A stretch of DNA of 64,000 nucleotides, from contig DAOVER010000009.1 in NCBI GenBank assembly GCA_030668875.1, forward strand, positions 22,597 to 86,596, written 5' to 3'. Both the position numbers and the translations under genes were made by a program. The stretch comes from Candidatus Heimdallarchaeota archaeon (GTDB lineage: Archaea; Asgardarchaeota; Heimdallarchaeia; Heimdallarchaeales; Heimdallarchaeaceae). The notes below the pieces were generated by a model. The model saw only the letters and a list, made by a program, of their open reading frames with translations. It did not search any database and was not told where the DNA came from. Position 1 is the stretch's first letter, and each line of letters starts with the position of its first letter. Shown here one piece after another: positions 27,926 through 35,624 of the stretch.

Positions 27926-28432
27926 TTACTTTGGTTCTAAAGACATCTCAGAACTTCCTTTCTTCCCCCATTCCATAACGAATGCAGATTCACCATCTTT
28001 GTAGTACTCTTTGTATTCCTTCTTGATGTAAAAACCTAGTTTTCTATACATTTCAATAGCAGCAACATTCGATACTCTAACTTCTAGATATACGGTTTCA
28101 ACTTCATGATCAATCAGTTTTTTCAAACCATATTTCATGATTTTAATACCTAATCCTTTGCGTCTATATTTGGGTATAACAGCAATTGAAATGACATGTC
28201 CTTTTGCAGATTGTACTCCAAGAAAAGATGTAAATGGGCGTTCGATTCGCGAAAGAACATATCCTATTATTTCTTCATTCATTTCTGCTACAACACAAGC
28301 ATAGCCAAAATCACTTAAAATGCGATAGAAAAAATCAAAAGAATAGTTTTCAGGAAGGCAAATCTTATTTATTTTCATGATTTCATTTATATCACTTAAT
28401 TCTGCTTGTCTAGTAGTGTAGATAAGTTCCAT
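27926..28432 (-). CDS. rimI: GNAT N-acetyltransferase, RimI/archaeal NAT type
   Basis: GCN5-related acetyltransferase of 168 aa. It has IRTAxxxD-like start RQAELSDINEIMKINKICLPENY, then VISIAVIPKYRRKGLGIKIM near residue 95, which is the acetyl-CoA-binding V.P..RrkGlG motif, and VYLEVRVSNVAAIEMYRKLGF near 125. The LP.NY near residue 28 is the pattern seen in archaeal and eukaryotic Ard1/Naa10-like N-terminal acetyltransferases. It therefore probably acetylates protein N-termini. It lies upstream of nothing on its strand and is divergent from the NSUN-like gene, with 118 nt between starts. Confidence 0.88.
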   Translation of the reverse strand: MELIYTTRQAELSDINEIMKINKICLPENYSFDFFYRILSDFGYACVVAEMNEEIIGYVLSRIERPFTSFLGVQSAKGHVISIAVIPKYRRKGLGIKIMKYGLKKLIDHEVETVYLEVRVSNVAAIEMYRKLGFYIKKEYKEYYKDGESAFVMEWGKKGSSEMSLEPK

Positions 28433-28550
28433 CCTCGAGCCTTCTATTATTCAAGAACAAAGTTCTTTTTTCAATTTTTTGTTAAGACGATAGAATTAGA
28501 CTAAATTAAGAATATTCTTAAAGCTCAATTTAACATTTTTATTGCTTTAA

Positions 28551-29837
28551 ATGACTACTCCTAATGACTCTACAGATGACGACCTAATGCCGGATGAAAT
28601 AATTGATAGATTTATGTATGATCCTTCATTACTGCATCGCTGGTTAGAGCAATTAGGAATCAGCTATACAATCAATCTACTTTCTTCTTTACGAAAACCC
28701 AATGATTCAATTTGGGTACAAGTAAATAGAAGTAAAATTGATTTTGATTCTTTGCTAGACATTTTTGAAGATATGAAATTTAGTGCCAGCAAACATCCAC
28801 TATTTGATGATATTATTCAAGTCAAAATTGGTTTGAATGATTTTGATGATACAGAAAAAGCGTTACCAATGATTAAAGTTGATAGAGAATCAACAACAAG
28901 TATAGCGCTAGGAAAAGATGTTAATTCAACAAATGTAACCGAAGTAAATCAGTTTTTTGCAGGTGATACAGTAAGAATAATAGATTTTATTGGGAACATA
29001 ATTGCTGTTGGTATTGCAGAAATTCACAGTACAGAAGTAAAAGACAAAACTGTCAGAGTGGCAGCTAAAATCATCAAATCACTAGGTATTACTCCTCAAC
29101 TAACAGAATTAATGGTGTATCGAAGAGGGTATTTCAATATCCTTACTCCAACTCAAGTGTTAAGTGTGAAATCGACATATCTGAAACCCGAAGATAATAT
29201 ATTAGTCATGGCAGGAGATAAAGGGGACGTAGCTAGCTATATTGCTGAATTAACAAACAATAGATGTCCTATAACTTTTATTGTCAACAACAAGCTTCAA
29301 CTAAAAGCTGCAAGAAGACAAATAGCAAGAACAAAAAGTAAAGCAATAAGAATCATAAGGCGTCCGTTTCTACAATTCTTAAATGAAAATCATGAAATTA
29401 AGTATAGTGTTGTATTTTTAGAACCACCGAATTCAAGAACTGCAATAATGCCTACATTTTCATCAAATTTGGGTATATCAAAGCTAAAAATAATAGCTAC
29501 AGCTCAACAGGAAATAATTACCAATCTCTATCGTTGTCTCTACGATTTAGCAACAATCACCTACTTCACTCATTCAGTTGATGTAAGTGAAAATGAAAAT
29601 GCTTACAATCATATTTTGAGTAAGGCATACTACGAAGATGATAAATTTACTGAAGAAATTAGACAATTACAAAAGAAAAAGATAATGTTTTATAGAGATC
29701 TCCCTGAAGAAACATATTCGGATTATACTTTCGAGCACAAGAATTCTACTATCTATATTGATCCCGTAAAAACAAATAACTCTGGTGGATACATAGCCAA
29801 GTTCAAGTTTGGAAAGAAAGACAAGAATGATAATTGA
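28551..29837 (+). CDS. Degenerate NSUN/RsmB-family (m5C methyltransferase-like) protein with PUA domain, predicted inactive
   Basis: Protein of 428 aa with the layout of archaeal Nop2/Sun m5C RNA methyltransferases. An N-terminal region is followed by a PUA-like segment (FFAGDTVRIIDFIGNIIAVGIA, near 135-155) and then a Rossmann-type domain. Each catalytic motif is altered. Motif I reads VMAGDKGDVA from about residue 219, where the family has DMCAAPGGKT. Motif IV is EPPNSR at 291-296, with Asn in place of the Cys of DAPCSG. Motif VI is FTHSVDVSENEN from 339, with His341 replacing the catalytic Cys of TCS. It is therefore probably an RNA-binding pseudoenzyme. The assignment is from motif alignment by eye. 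Confidence 0.65.
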   Translation: MTTPNDSTDDDLMPDEIIDRFMYDPSLLHRWLEQLGISYTINLLSSLRKPNDSIWVQVNRSKIDFDSLLDIFEDMKFSASKHPLFDDIIQVKIGLNDFDDTEKALPMIKVDRESTTSIALGKDVNSTNVTEVNQFFAGDTVRIIDFIGNIIAVGIAEIHSTEVKDKTVRVAAKIIKSLGITPQLTELMVYRRGYFNILTPTQVLSVKSTYLKPEDNILVMAGDKGDVASYIAELTNNRCPITFIVNNKLQLKAARRQIARTKSKAIRIIRRPFLQFLNENHEIKYSVVFLEPPNSRTAIMPTFSSNLGISKLKIIATAQQEIITNLYRCLYDLATITYFTHSVDVSENENAYNHILSKAYYEDDKFTEEIRQLQKKKIMFYRDLPEETYSDYTFEHKNSTIYIDPVKTNNSGGYIAKFKFGKKDKNDN

Positions 29838-29839
29838 TT

Positions 29840-30409
29840 TTATCTCATCATCTGGGTATCAAGTTCATTCACTAACCAAATGAAAGCCTCTTTGATACCT
29901 TTGCCATGCAATATACTTGTGTCAAAAACAGCAAAAGTTCTATCTTTTAAATCAAGATGCAAGCCCAACATCTGAATGAGTAGAGGAGCTTCAACAGCAC
30001 CAGGAAGATCTTGTTTATTTGCCATGATTAAAGTAGGAACATTTTCCATGTAAGGATTATTGAAAACATGAGTTTTAAGAACATCACGTGCTTCTGGAAG
30101 ACGCTCAATGTCAGCAGCATCAATAACAAAGATAACTGCGCTGCAACCTGGGTAATGGGCTTCCCAGAGGAATCTAAAGTGAGATTGTCCGGCCACATCG
30201 ATTGCTGTTATTGTCCAACCTTCAAATTCAAAGGATTCAATATTTTGTCCTATTGTTGGTGTAAGGTTTTCAGCGAATTTCCCAAACCTCATAAAACGTG
30301 TCAAAGTAGTTTTTCCAGCCGCATCTAACCCCAGAATCAGGATTTTTGCCTTTTGTTCCTTCTTAAGCTTTGTTCTTAACCAAGAGGAAAATGACCCAAA
30401 CATACTCAT
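29840..30409 (-). CDS. Arf-family small GTPase
   Basis: Small GTPase of 189 aa in the Arf/Arl/Sar group. The P-loop is GLDAAGKTT at 27-35, switch I is LTPTIGQNIESFEFEGW, G3 is IDVAGQSHFRFLWEAHYPG, followed by VIDAADIERLPEARDVL and ANKQDLPGA (G4). These order and spacings are Arf-like, not Rab-like. The N-terminus FGSFSSWLRTKLKK could form an amphipathic membrane-binding helix; Gly2 for myristoylation is absent. G5 (DTSILHGKG) departs from the usual ATSG. It ends 2 nt from the convergent NSUN-like gene. Confidence 0.94.
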   Translation of the reverse strand: MSMFGSFSSWLRTKLKKEQKAKILILGLDAAGKTTLTRFMRFGKFAENLTPTIGQNIESFEFEGWTITAIDVAGQSHFRFLWEAHYPGCSAVIFVIDAADIERLPEARDVLKTHVFNNPYMENVPTLIMANKQDLPGAVEAPLLIQMLGLHLDLKDRTFAVFDTSILHGKGIKEAFIWLVNELDTQMMR

Positions 30410-30740
30410 TATCTGACAATCCGTTTTGTTATCTTACTTTTAGTAGACATTTTATAAGTGTTTTTTTTGTTATCGTACTATCTGATTCATTTGTTCTATT
30501 TCTTATTTTAAAGTTTTTCCAGATATGCAACGATGTTTTAGGTATTATTTTCACTTATTGAAGTGTCTACACTCGATTTCTGATTTTTATGTCGGTATTA
30601 AAAATATTTCTTTACCACTTTATTTTAAAATTTCTTCATTTCTCTACAATTGTTACTCTTTTTAGCCAATAAACTAAAGATTTTTAATATGTGTATTTGG
30701 GAAAAGAGTAGTTGAATTCAACATATTTTGGTGAGAAGTT
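30410..30740. other. 331-nt gene-free AT-rich interval
   Basis: Lies between the divergently oriented starts of the Arf-like GTPase gene and rpoK, so it should hold both promoters. It is very T-rich on the plus strand. Short open frames crossing it lack recognisable protein features. No tRNA fold, repeat or clear regulatory palindrome was seen. GGTGAG at 30731-30736 is the ribosome binding site for rpoK. Confidence 0.6.
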
Positions 30741-31049
30741 GTGACACAAGGTTCTGGGGAAAATGAAAGCTTGGAAATAATTAACAAAAAAGTTGTTATA
30801 GGTCCTGATCGTTTAACAAGATTTGAACGAGCAAGAATTGTTGGCGCAAGAGCTTTACAATTAAGTATGGGAGCACCCGTCTTATTACCTCTTGAAAATT
30901 TTGAGGATAAATCCCCGCTGGTTATTGCTGAAATGGAGTTACGAGCTAAAGCCTTACCATTAAGCATTAGAAGAACGCAACCTAATAAAACCTATCAGGT
31001 CATAGCATTACAAAGATTAAGAGATATACAAGCTCTAAGAGAGATCTGA
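30741..31049 (+). CDS. rpoK: DNA-directed RNA polymerase subunit K (Rpo6)
   Basis: Archaeal homologue of RPB6/omega, which stabilises the largest polymerase subunits. Family blocks are all present: PDRLTRFERARIVGARALQLS, GAPVLL, PLVIAEMELRAKALPLSIRR and a hydrophilic tail. The protein is 102 aa with an N-terminal extension of about 20 residues before the core. The GTG start at 30741 is supported by GGTGAG at 30731-30736. It is followed 73 nt later by the L44e gene on the same strand. Confidence 0.95.
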   Translation: MTQGSGENESLEIINKKVVIGPDRLTRFERARIVGARALQLSMGAPVLLPLENFEDKSPLVIAEMELRAKALPLSIRRTQPNKTYQVIALQRLRDIQALREI

Positions 31050-31122
31050 GAGAAAACTACTGACTGCTCATAGAAAGAAACAAATAAAAATAACAACCAA
31101 AGCACTAAAGTGAGTGACGAAA

Positions 31123-31425
31123 ATGGTCAAAATTCCTGAATCAATGTTCAAATACTGCCCAAAATGCGGCAAACACGTCAATATGAAAGTGAAACAAGAG
31201 AAATCTGCCAGAAGAGCGGGTGGATTTTCTGCGATGGCTAGAAGAGAGAAAAGGAAAAGACGAGGTTACGGTAATAAAGGAAGGTTTAGTAAGCGTCCAG
31301 TCACTCAGACCAAGATGGCTTCTAAAACATCTAAGAAGGTTGATTTAAGATTATCTTGCCCTGATTGTGGCAAAAAATGGGTGCTTTCTTATCCAAGAAC
31401 CAAAAGAATAGAATTCATCAAATAG
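31123..31425 (+). CDS. rpl44e: Ribosomal protein L44e (eL42)
   Basis: Basic protein of 100 aa of the large ribosomal subunit, near the E-site. It begins MVKIPESMFKYCPKCGKHV and has a zinc ribbon from the pair CPKC and the later CPDC, with a highly basic middle (RREKRKRRGYGNKGRF). An in-frame GTG at 31114 is possible, but the GTGA at 31114-31117 lies 5 nt before the ATG at 31123 and looks like its Shine-Dalgarno, and other L44e proteins start at this point. S27e, which often follows L44e in archaea, is not next to it here. Confidence 0.95.
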   Translation: MVKIPESMFKYCPKCGKHVNMKVKQEKSARRAGGFSAMARREKRKRRGYGNKGRFSKRPVTQTKMASKTSKKVDLRLSCPDCGKKWVLSYPRTKRIEFIK

Positions 31426-31429
31426 ACGA

Positions 31430-31477
31430 ATTTTTCATTCTTTTCTTACAATCATTTTTCGTTTTGTTTTTCATTCC
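31430..31477 (+). terminator. T-rich tract after L44e
   Basis: The interval after the stop contains repeated T runs (gaatttttcattcttttc, then catttttcgttttgtttttc), the typical archaeal intrinsic termination signal, just before the sucC promoter. No hairpin is evident. Confidence 0.45.
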
Positions 31478-31487
31478 CTACGAAATA

Positions 31488-31495
31488 TTTTATAT
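31488..31495 (+). promoter_or_regulatory. TATA box of the sucCD operon
   Basis: The sequence tttatata, within gaaatattttatatac, lies about 24-31 nt before the ATG at 31519. It is one of the clearest TATA boxes in the window and supports a leaderless sucC transcript. Confidence 0.6.
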
Positions 31496-31518
31496 ACTTT
31501 ACAATTTTGGCTTTCATA

Positions 31519-32661
31519 ATGAGCATGCTTTATGAATTTGAAGGAAAACTATTATTCAAAGATAGTAAAATTCCAATCCCTTGCATTAGTATTTATACGG
31601 ATGCTGAAAGTATAAAGCAATTTGCAGAAGAGATTGGAAGCGACACAATGATGGCAAAGGGTCAAGCTCTAGCCGGAGGTAGAGGAAAAGCAGGATTAAT
31701 CAAGAAAGTAACAAAAGAAACTGCTGAGGAATACATTAAGAGTATAATTGGTAGAGAGCACAAAGGAAAACCAGTAGCAGCTGTTATGCTAGAAGAATTA
31801 GTTGAGATCACTAAAGAATATTATTTGGCTTTGATGTTAGATAATAAATCAGGTTCATATCTTATGCTTGCCAGTACTATGGGAGGTGTAGATATTGAGG
31901 AAGTGGCTGAAAACCACCCTACTGAAATACACCGCACGTTACTTCCCATCAATGTTGATCCTCAGACATATCATTTCATGGAACTAGGCAAAGAGATGGG
32001 TTTTAAGGCTAAAACACTGACACAGTTTGCAAGTATTTGTGTTAAGATGACACAGATGGCACTCAAACATGATTTGACACTTGTCGAAATCAATCCACTT
32101 GTTATCACTCCAGATGATAAGCTAATAGCAGCTGATTCTAAGGTAGTAATTGATGGAAACGCTTACTTTAGGCAGCCTTCCATAGCAGCATTGCAATCCC
32201 AAAGAGATCAACATACTGATTTGGAATTTGAAGCTACTCAAGCTGGAATTAGTTATGTTCAACTTGATGGTGACATAGGTATCATTGCAGGTGGTGCAGG
32301 GTTATCTATGGCTACTTGTGATTTGCTGGAATTTTATGGTAGTTCTCCCGCTAACTTTCTAGATGTTGGTGGTGGAGCTAATGATGAGAAAGTCTACAAA
32401 GCTCTTGAACTTATATCAAAAATGGATGTTAAGGGGATATTTGTGAACTTCTTCGCTGGTATCACTAGATGTGATGATGTAGCCAACGGAGTAGTTAGTG
32501 CAAATAAAAAACTAAACATCAAAGTACCTATAGTTATTCGAATGATTGGAACAAAAGATGCTGAAGGTATAAAAATCTTGGAAGAAAACGGAATACACGC
32601 TTACAATAAAATGGAACCATCAGCTAAGAAAATTGTTGAACTTGTTAAAGGAGGAAATTAA
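31519..32661 (+). CDS. sucC: Succinyl-CoA synthetase subunit beta
   Basis: ATP-grasp subunit of the ADP- or GDP-forming succinyl-CoA ligase of the TCA cycle. Family blocks seen are YEFEGKLLF at the start, AKGQALAGGRGKAGLI, VEINPLVIT, AADSKVVIDGNAYFRQP, IAGGAGLSMATCD, ANFLDVGGGA and VNFFAGITRCD. The length of 380 aa is normal. An in-frame TTG at 31507 exists, but the TATA box at 31488-31495 places the transcription start near the ATG at 31519. It is followed at once by sucD, with the ribosome binding site of sucD inside the last sucC codons. Confidence 0.95.
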   Translation: MSMLYEFEGKLLFKDSKIPIPCISIYTDAESIKQFAEEIGSDTMMAKGQALAGGRGKAGLIKKVTKETAEEYIKSIIGREHKGKPVAAVMLEELVEITKEYYLALMLDNKSGSYLMLASTMGGVDIEEVAENHPTEIHRTLLPINVDPQTYHFMELGKEMGFKAKTLTQFASICVKMTQMALKHDLTLVEINPLVITPDDKLIAADSKVVIDGNAYFRQPSIAALQSQRDQHTDLEFEATQAGISYVQLDGDIGIIAGGAGLSMATCDLLEFYGSSPANFLDVGGGANDEKVYKALELISKMDVKGIFVNFFAGITRCDDVANGVVSANKKLNIKVPIVIRMIGTKDAEGIKILEENGIHAYNKMEPSAKKIVELVKGGN

Positions 32662-32662
32662 G

Positions 32663-33535
32663 ATGGCTGTACTATTAGATAAATCTACTGAAGTGATTGT
32701 ACAAGGAATGACTGGAAAACAAGGTAGTTTCCATGCAAAATCAATGATAGAATACGGTACACAAGTTGTGGCTGGAGTAACCCCTGGTAAAGGAGGACAG
32801 GAAGTTTTAGGTGTTCCAATATATGACACAATGAAAGAAGCTGTAGAAGCAACACAAGCAACAGCTTCTGTTGTTTTTATACCAGCCCCCTTTGTTTATT
32901 CAGCTGCTCTTGAAGCAGTTGATTCAGGTATTGAACTTCTAACTATAATAACTGAAGGAGTACCAGTAAGAGACACAGCAAGAATCAGAAGAAGAGTATT
33001 TGAACAAAATGCAACTTTAGTCGGTCCAAATTGTCCAGGCCTCATAACTCCTGGTGAAGCAAAAATCGGTATCATTCCAGGGGCTATTTGTTCTAAAGGA
33101 AATGTTGGAATTGTAAGCCGAAGTGGAACTCTTACTTATGAAATCATCCAACATCTCACATTGAGTGGTTATGGGCAATCTACATGCATTGGGCTTGGCG
33201 GAGATCCTGTTAGAGGTATAGATTTCAAGGAAAGTCTTAGATTATTCGAACAAGATCCTGAAACAAAACACATTGTTTTAGTTGGAGAGATTGGTGGGAC
33301 AGGGGAACAAGAAGCCGCTCAACTCGTAATAGAAGAAATTTCTAAACCCGTTTATGCTTTTATCGCCGGAAATGGTACATGGGTTAAGCCTGGAAAGCAA
33401 ATGGGACACGCTGGAGCAATAGTACATGGTAAATCAGGAACTGCTCAAGAAAAACTTCGTATTTTGAATGAAGCAGGAATCTTAACAGCTAATACTCCTA
33501 GTGAAATTCCAAACAAAATTAAAGAAAATATGTGA
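32663..33535 (+). CDS. sucD: Succinyl-CoA synthetase subunit alpha
   Basis: CoA-binding subunit that carries the phosphohistidine. The sequence has VIVQGMTGKQGSFHAKSM, VAGVTPGKGG, VGPNCPGLITPGEAKIGI, GIVSRSGTLTYE, GLGGDPVRGIDF and MGHAGAIVHG near the end, where the histidine is the active-site residue. The ATG at 32663 is chosen because AAGGAGG at 32647-32653 lies 9 nt before it; the frame is open further upstream but inside sucC. The length of 290 aa is normal. Ends in a hairpin terminator. Confidence 0.95.
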   Translation: MAVLLDKSTEVIVQGMTGKQGSFHAKSMIEYGTQVVAGVTPGKGGQEVLGVPIYDTMKEAVEATQATASVVFIPAPFVYSAALEAVDSGIELLTIITEGVPVRDTARIRRRVFEQNATLVGPNCPGLITPGEAKIGIIPGAICSKGNVGIVSRSGTLTYEIIQHLTLSGYGQSTCIGLGGDPVRGIDFKESLRLFEQDPETKHIVLVGEIGGTGEQEAAQLVIEEISKPVYAFIAGNGTWVKPGKQMGHAGAIVHGKSGTAQEKLRILNEAGILTANTPSEIPNKIKENM

Positions 33536-33571
33536 TAATATCACATTTCTTTTTCATCTTTTATTCTGTTT
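33531..33571 (+). terminator. Terminator of sucCD
   Basis: An inverted repeat TGTGAT/ATCACA with a 3-nt loop spans the sucD stop codon (33531-33545) and is followed by the T-rich tttctttttcatctttt. Confidence 0.55.
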
Positions 33572-33576
33572 TATAT

Positions 33577-34803
33577 TTAGTAAGGTAGAGAAGCATTGAA
33601 TACATCTTCATATTCACCAGGAATATCAGAACCAAATCTATAATAAATAGTATAGGTTATTTTGATTGTCAGGAGTAATGAGCTATTGTACTCATCTACG
33701 TTGAATACTAACGTGCTTCCTATCAACAAATCCCCTTCTTTCTGATAGAACGAATACCAATACATGTGTCCTATTATTTTTCCATCTTGAATACCATATA
33801 GATCAAATGATTTCAATATTGCATCATATGAACCATCGTGTTTGAAATGAACATCCATTGGAAGATATACTATTCCTTCCCCTGAGAATTCATAGTTCAA
33901 AGGTTTAAGAGTAACACCATCAATTCCTGTTTCTACTCCAGGCGAGTTGATAATTGCATCTAGAATTGGTATTGCAATTATAATTGCTATGATTAATGAA
34001 GTGTATATAATTAGTTTAGTTCTTTTTTTCTTAACTGTAAACAGCTCAATAAAATTCTTCTTGGTTTTCTCCCACCATTTAATCATTATCTCCTTGAAAG
34101 CAACCACAAAGGATTTCTTAGATCCAGGTTTTTCCACTTTTTTATCTTCATCCTTTTCTGATGCTTCTTCTACAACTTCTGAAGATTTATTATTAGTTGT
34201 TTCTCTTTCTTTATCTTCATCTTCTTTCTTTTTATCTGGGACAAAGATCAAATAAAGAGCTACACCAATCAATAAACCTATGAGAAGATATCTAAAAACT
34301 GGGTATTCTATTATCCAAAGTCTAAGATAACCAATTTTTGGAATAAGGAAAACCGTTTTCCCTATAACACTTTCATAAGGAATCAAAGATGTAGTCAAGC
34401 TAAAATCATCTACCCAATCATTATTATCCCCACTTACTCTAAAGTAATATTGGTCTCCTTCTCCGCTTTCGACTATGGTGATATTCACCACGCGATGGAT
34501 AACTAAAAGCGATGAAACTTCAGAATCATACACGATTACATCTCCAAGTTCAATATCTTCTGGAGCAGATTTGAGAAGGAGAAACATATCTCCTTGATCA
34601 TATACGGGACACATTGAAGAATTAGGACATGGTCCATTTTCAATTACCACTAACGAGATACCAAAGATACCTCCAAACATCATCTTAACAAAGAAGAACA
34701 AGACCAGTGCCAAGACAATCATGTAAATGGATTCTTTAAGATTGATATTTTTCTTAATTTTATCTAGAGTAGAAGACATTGGGTGAGAGTAGGGGGAAGA
34801 CAT
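33577..34803 (-). CDS. Archaeal signal peptidase I (S26B/Sec11-like) with long charged C-terminal extension
   Basis: Membrane protease that removes Sec signal peptides. After a first membrane helix (about residues 25-52) comes SSMCPVYDQGDMFLL with the catalytic Ser, then IELGDVIVYD and VIHRVV, where His is the base of the archaeal/eukaryotic Sec11 type (bacterial enzymes use Lys). The conserved VSGDNNDWVDDF block follows. A second helix at about 170-190 leads to a charged linker rich in Lys/Glu (about 195-245), a third helix near 270, and a beta-rich tail of about 110 residues outside. This tail is not part of the usual enzyme. Total length is 408 aa, about twice the family norm. Confidence 0.85.
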   Translation of the reverse strand: MSSPYSHPMSSTLDKIKKNINLKESIYMIVLALVLFFFVKMMFGGIFGISLVVIENGPCPNSSMCPVYDQGDMFLLLKSAPEDIELGDVIVYDSEVSSLLVIHRVVNITIVESGEGDQYYFRVSGDNNDWVDDFSLTTSLIPYESVIGKTVFLIPKIGYLRLWIIEYPVFRYLLIGLLIGVALYLIFVPDKKKEDEDKERETTNNKSSEVVEEASEKDEDKKVEKPGSKKSFVVAFKEIMIKWWEKTKKNFIELFTVKKKRTKLIIYTSLIIAIIIAIPILDAIINSPGVETGIDGVTLKPLNYEFSGEGIVYLPMDVHFKHDGSYDAILKSFDLYGIQDGKIIGHMYWYSFYQKEGDLLIGSTLVFNVDEYNSSLLLTIKITYTIYYRFGSDIPGEYEDVFNASLPY

Positions 34804-34862
34804 TCTAAAATATTTCTATTCAAAGAGAAGGGTAGTTTTTGTAAGAATTCTCAAAATAATCA

Positions 34863-34870
34863 AATTTATA
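34863..34870 (+). promoter_or_regulatory. TATA box for the small gene at 34886
   Basis: The sequence aatttatatgg lies 16-24 nt before the ATG at 34886, consistent with a leaderless or near-leaderless transcript. Confidence 0.45.
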
Positions 34871-34885
34871 TGGTATTTTCACCTA

Positions 34886-35206
34886 ATGTCACCCATGAAA
34901 CCTCAATCACGATTAGCGAATGTAACTGAGATTAATGTGAAATCTAAAATTAGAGCTAAAAAAACCACCATTATAGAAATAAGAGGAAGACTAGGAGATA
35001 CGGGATGGCAGTTTTCGGAAGAAAAAGTATCAATTGATAAAAACAGCAATGTTCTTTCTATCACTTTAGGTATTTTCAAAAAGCCAGGCATGGCAGGAAT
35101 GGATGTTATAACTGAATTCGGAAGGGAAATTAATCTGATATTTCCACATAAAGGTAGTTGGAAAATTCGATGCAATAAACATGAAATTGATGTTGAAGTA
35201 AGGTAA
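34886..35206 (+). CDS. Hypothetical beta-rich protein
   Basis: Unknown soluble protein of 106 aa. The residue pattern is all-beta (alternating hydrophobics in EINVKSKIRAKKTTIIEIRG and WKIRCNKHEIDVEV), suggesting a small immunoglobulin-like or beta-barrel fold. It has neither signal peptide nor membrane segment. A TATA-like aatttatat precedes the ATG. It is followed by the PD-(D/E)XK-like gene on the same strand. No function is proposed. Confidence 0.65.
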   Translation: MSPMKPQSRLANVTEINVKSKIRAKKTTIIEIRGRLGDTGWQFSEEKVSIDKNSNVLSITLGIFKKPGMAGMDVITEFGREINLIFPHKGSWKIRCNKHEIDVEVR

Positions 35207-35280
35207 AATCATCACAAATTTAATGTTTCAACAAGCAATTGATACAAACGTTTAATATCTGTCGCGATTTTTGCCGGAAT

Positions 35281-35616
35281 ATGGAACGTGATAAACCTCT
35301 AATGGAATTATCATTGGAATATCTGAAAAACTTCGGTACACTCTCACATGATTTGTCATTAATAGATGGACCTCCTAAACATTCCATTGAATTTCTTATC
35401 ATCATCAAAGAACTTCTAGTTGGCGTATGGATACTAGACTGGAAAAGAAGTGTTGGAACAGATAAAATAATACATATTGAAAGGATAATTCAAAGATCTA
35501 ACTTAAGTGGAGGTTTCATTATTGCTAACAATTTTTCACCTAATGCAAGAGAATTAGCTCTACAAACAGATACTCTTGAGTTGATAGAAAAGGCTGAAAT
35601 TCTTTATCATACATGA
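35281..35616 (+). CDS. Small Mrr-like restriction-endonuclease-fold protein
   Basis: Protein of about 111 aa. GVWILDWKRS near residue 45 gives a D-x-K pair on a strand, and the following blocks HIERIIQRSNLSGGFIIANNFSPNARELA and DTLELIEKAEI match the C-terminal pattern of Mrr-like nuclease domains (GG.ivt...Ft..A.e.A...ielid). It is thus probably a stand-alone endonuclease-fold domain acting on DNA or RNA. The ATG at 35281 is used; an in-frame TTG at 35239 would add 14 residues and cannot be excluded. No methylase or helicase neighbour suggests a restriction system. Confidence 0.55.
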   Translation: MERDKPLMELSLEYLKNFGTLSHDLSLIDGPPKHSIEFLIIIKELLVGVWILDWKRSVGTDKIIHIERIIQRSNLSGGFIIANNFSPNARELALQTDTLELIEKAEILYHT

Positions 35617-35624
35617 AAAGCTGC

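Noticed and set aside
30674..30967. 97-aa open frame antisense to rpoK
   Set aside because: rpoK on the plus strand is unmistakable; the antisense frame has no protein features of its own.
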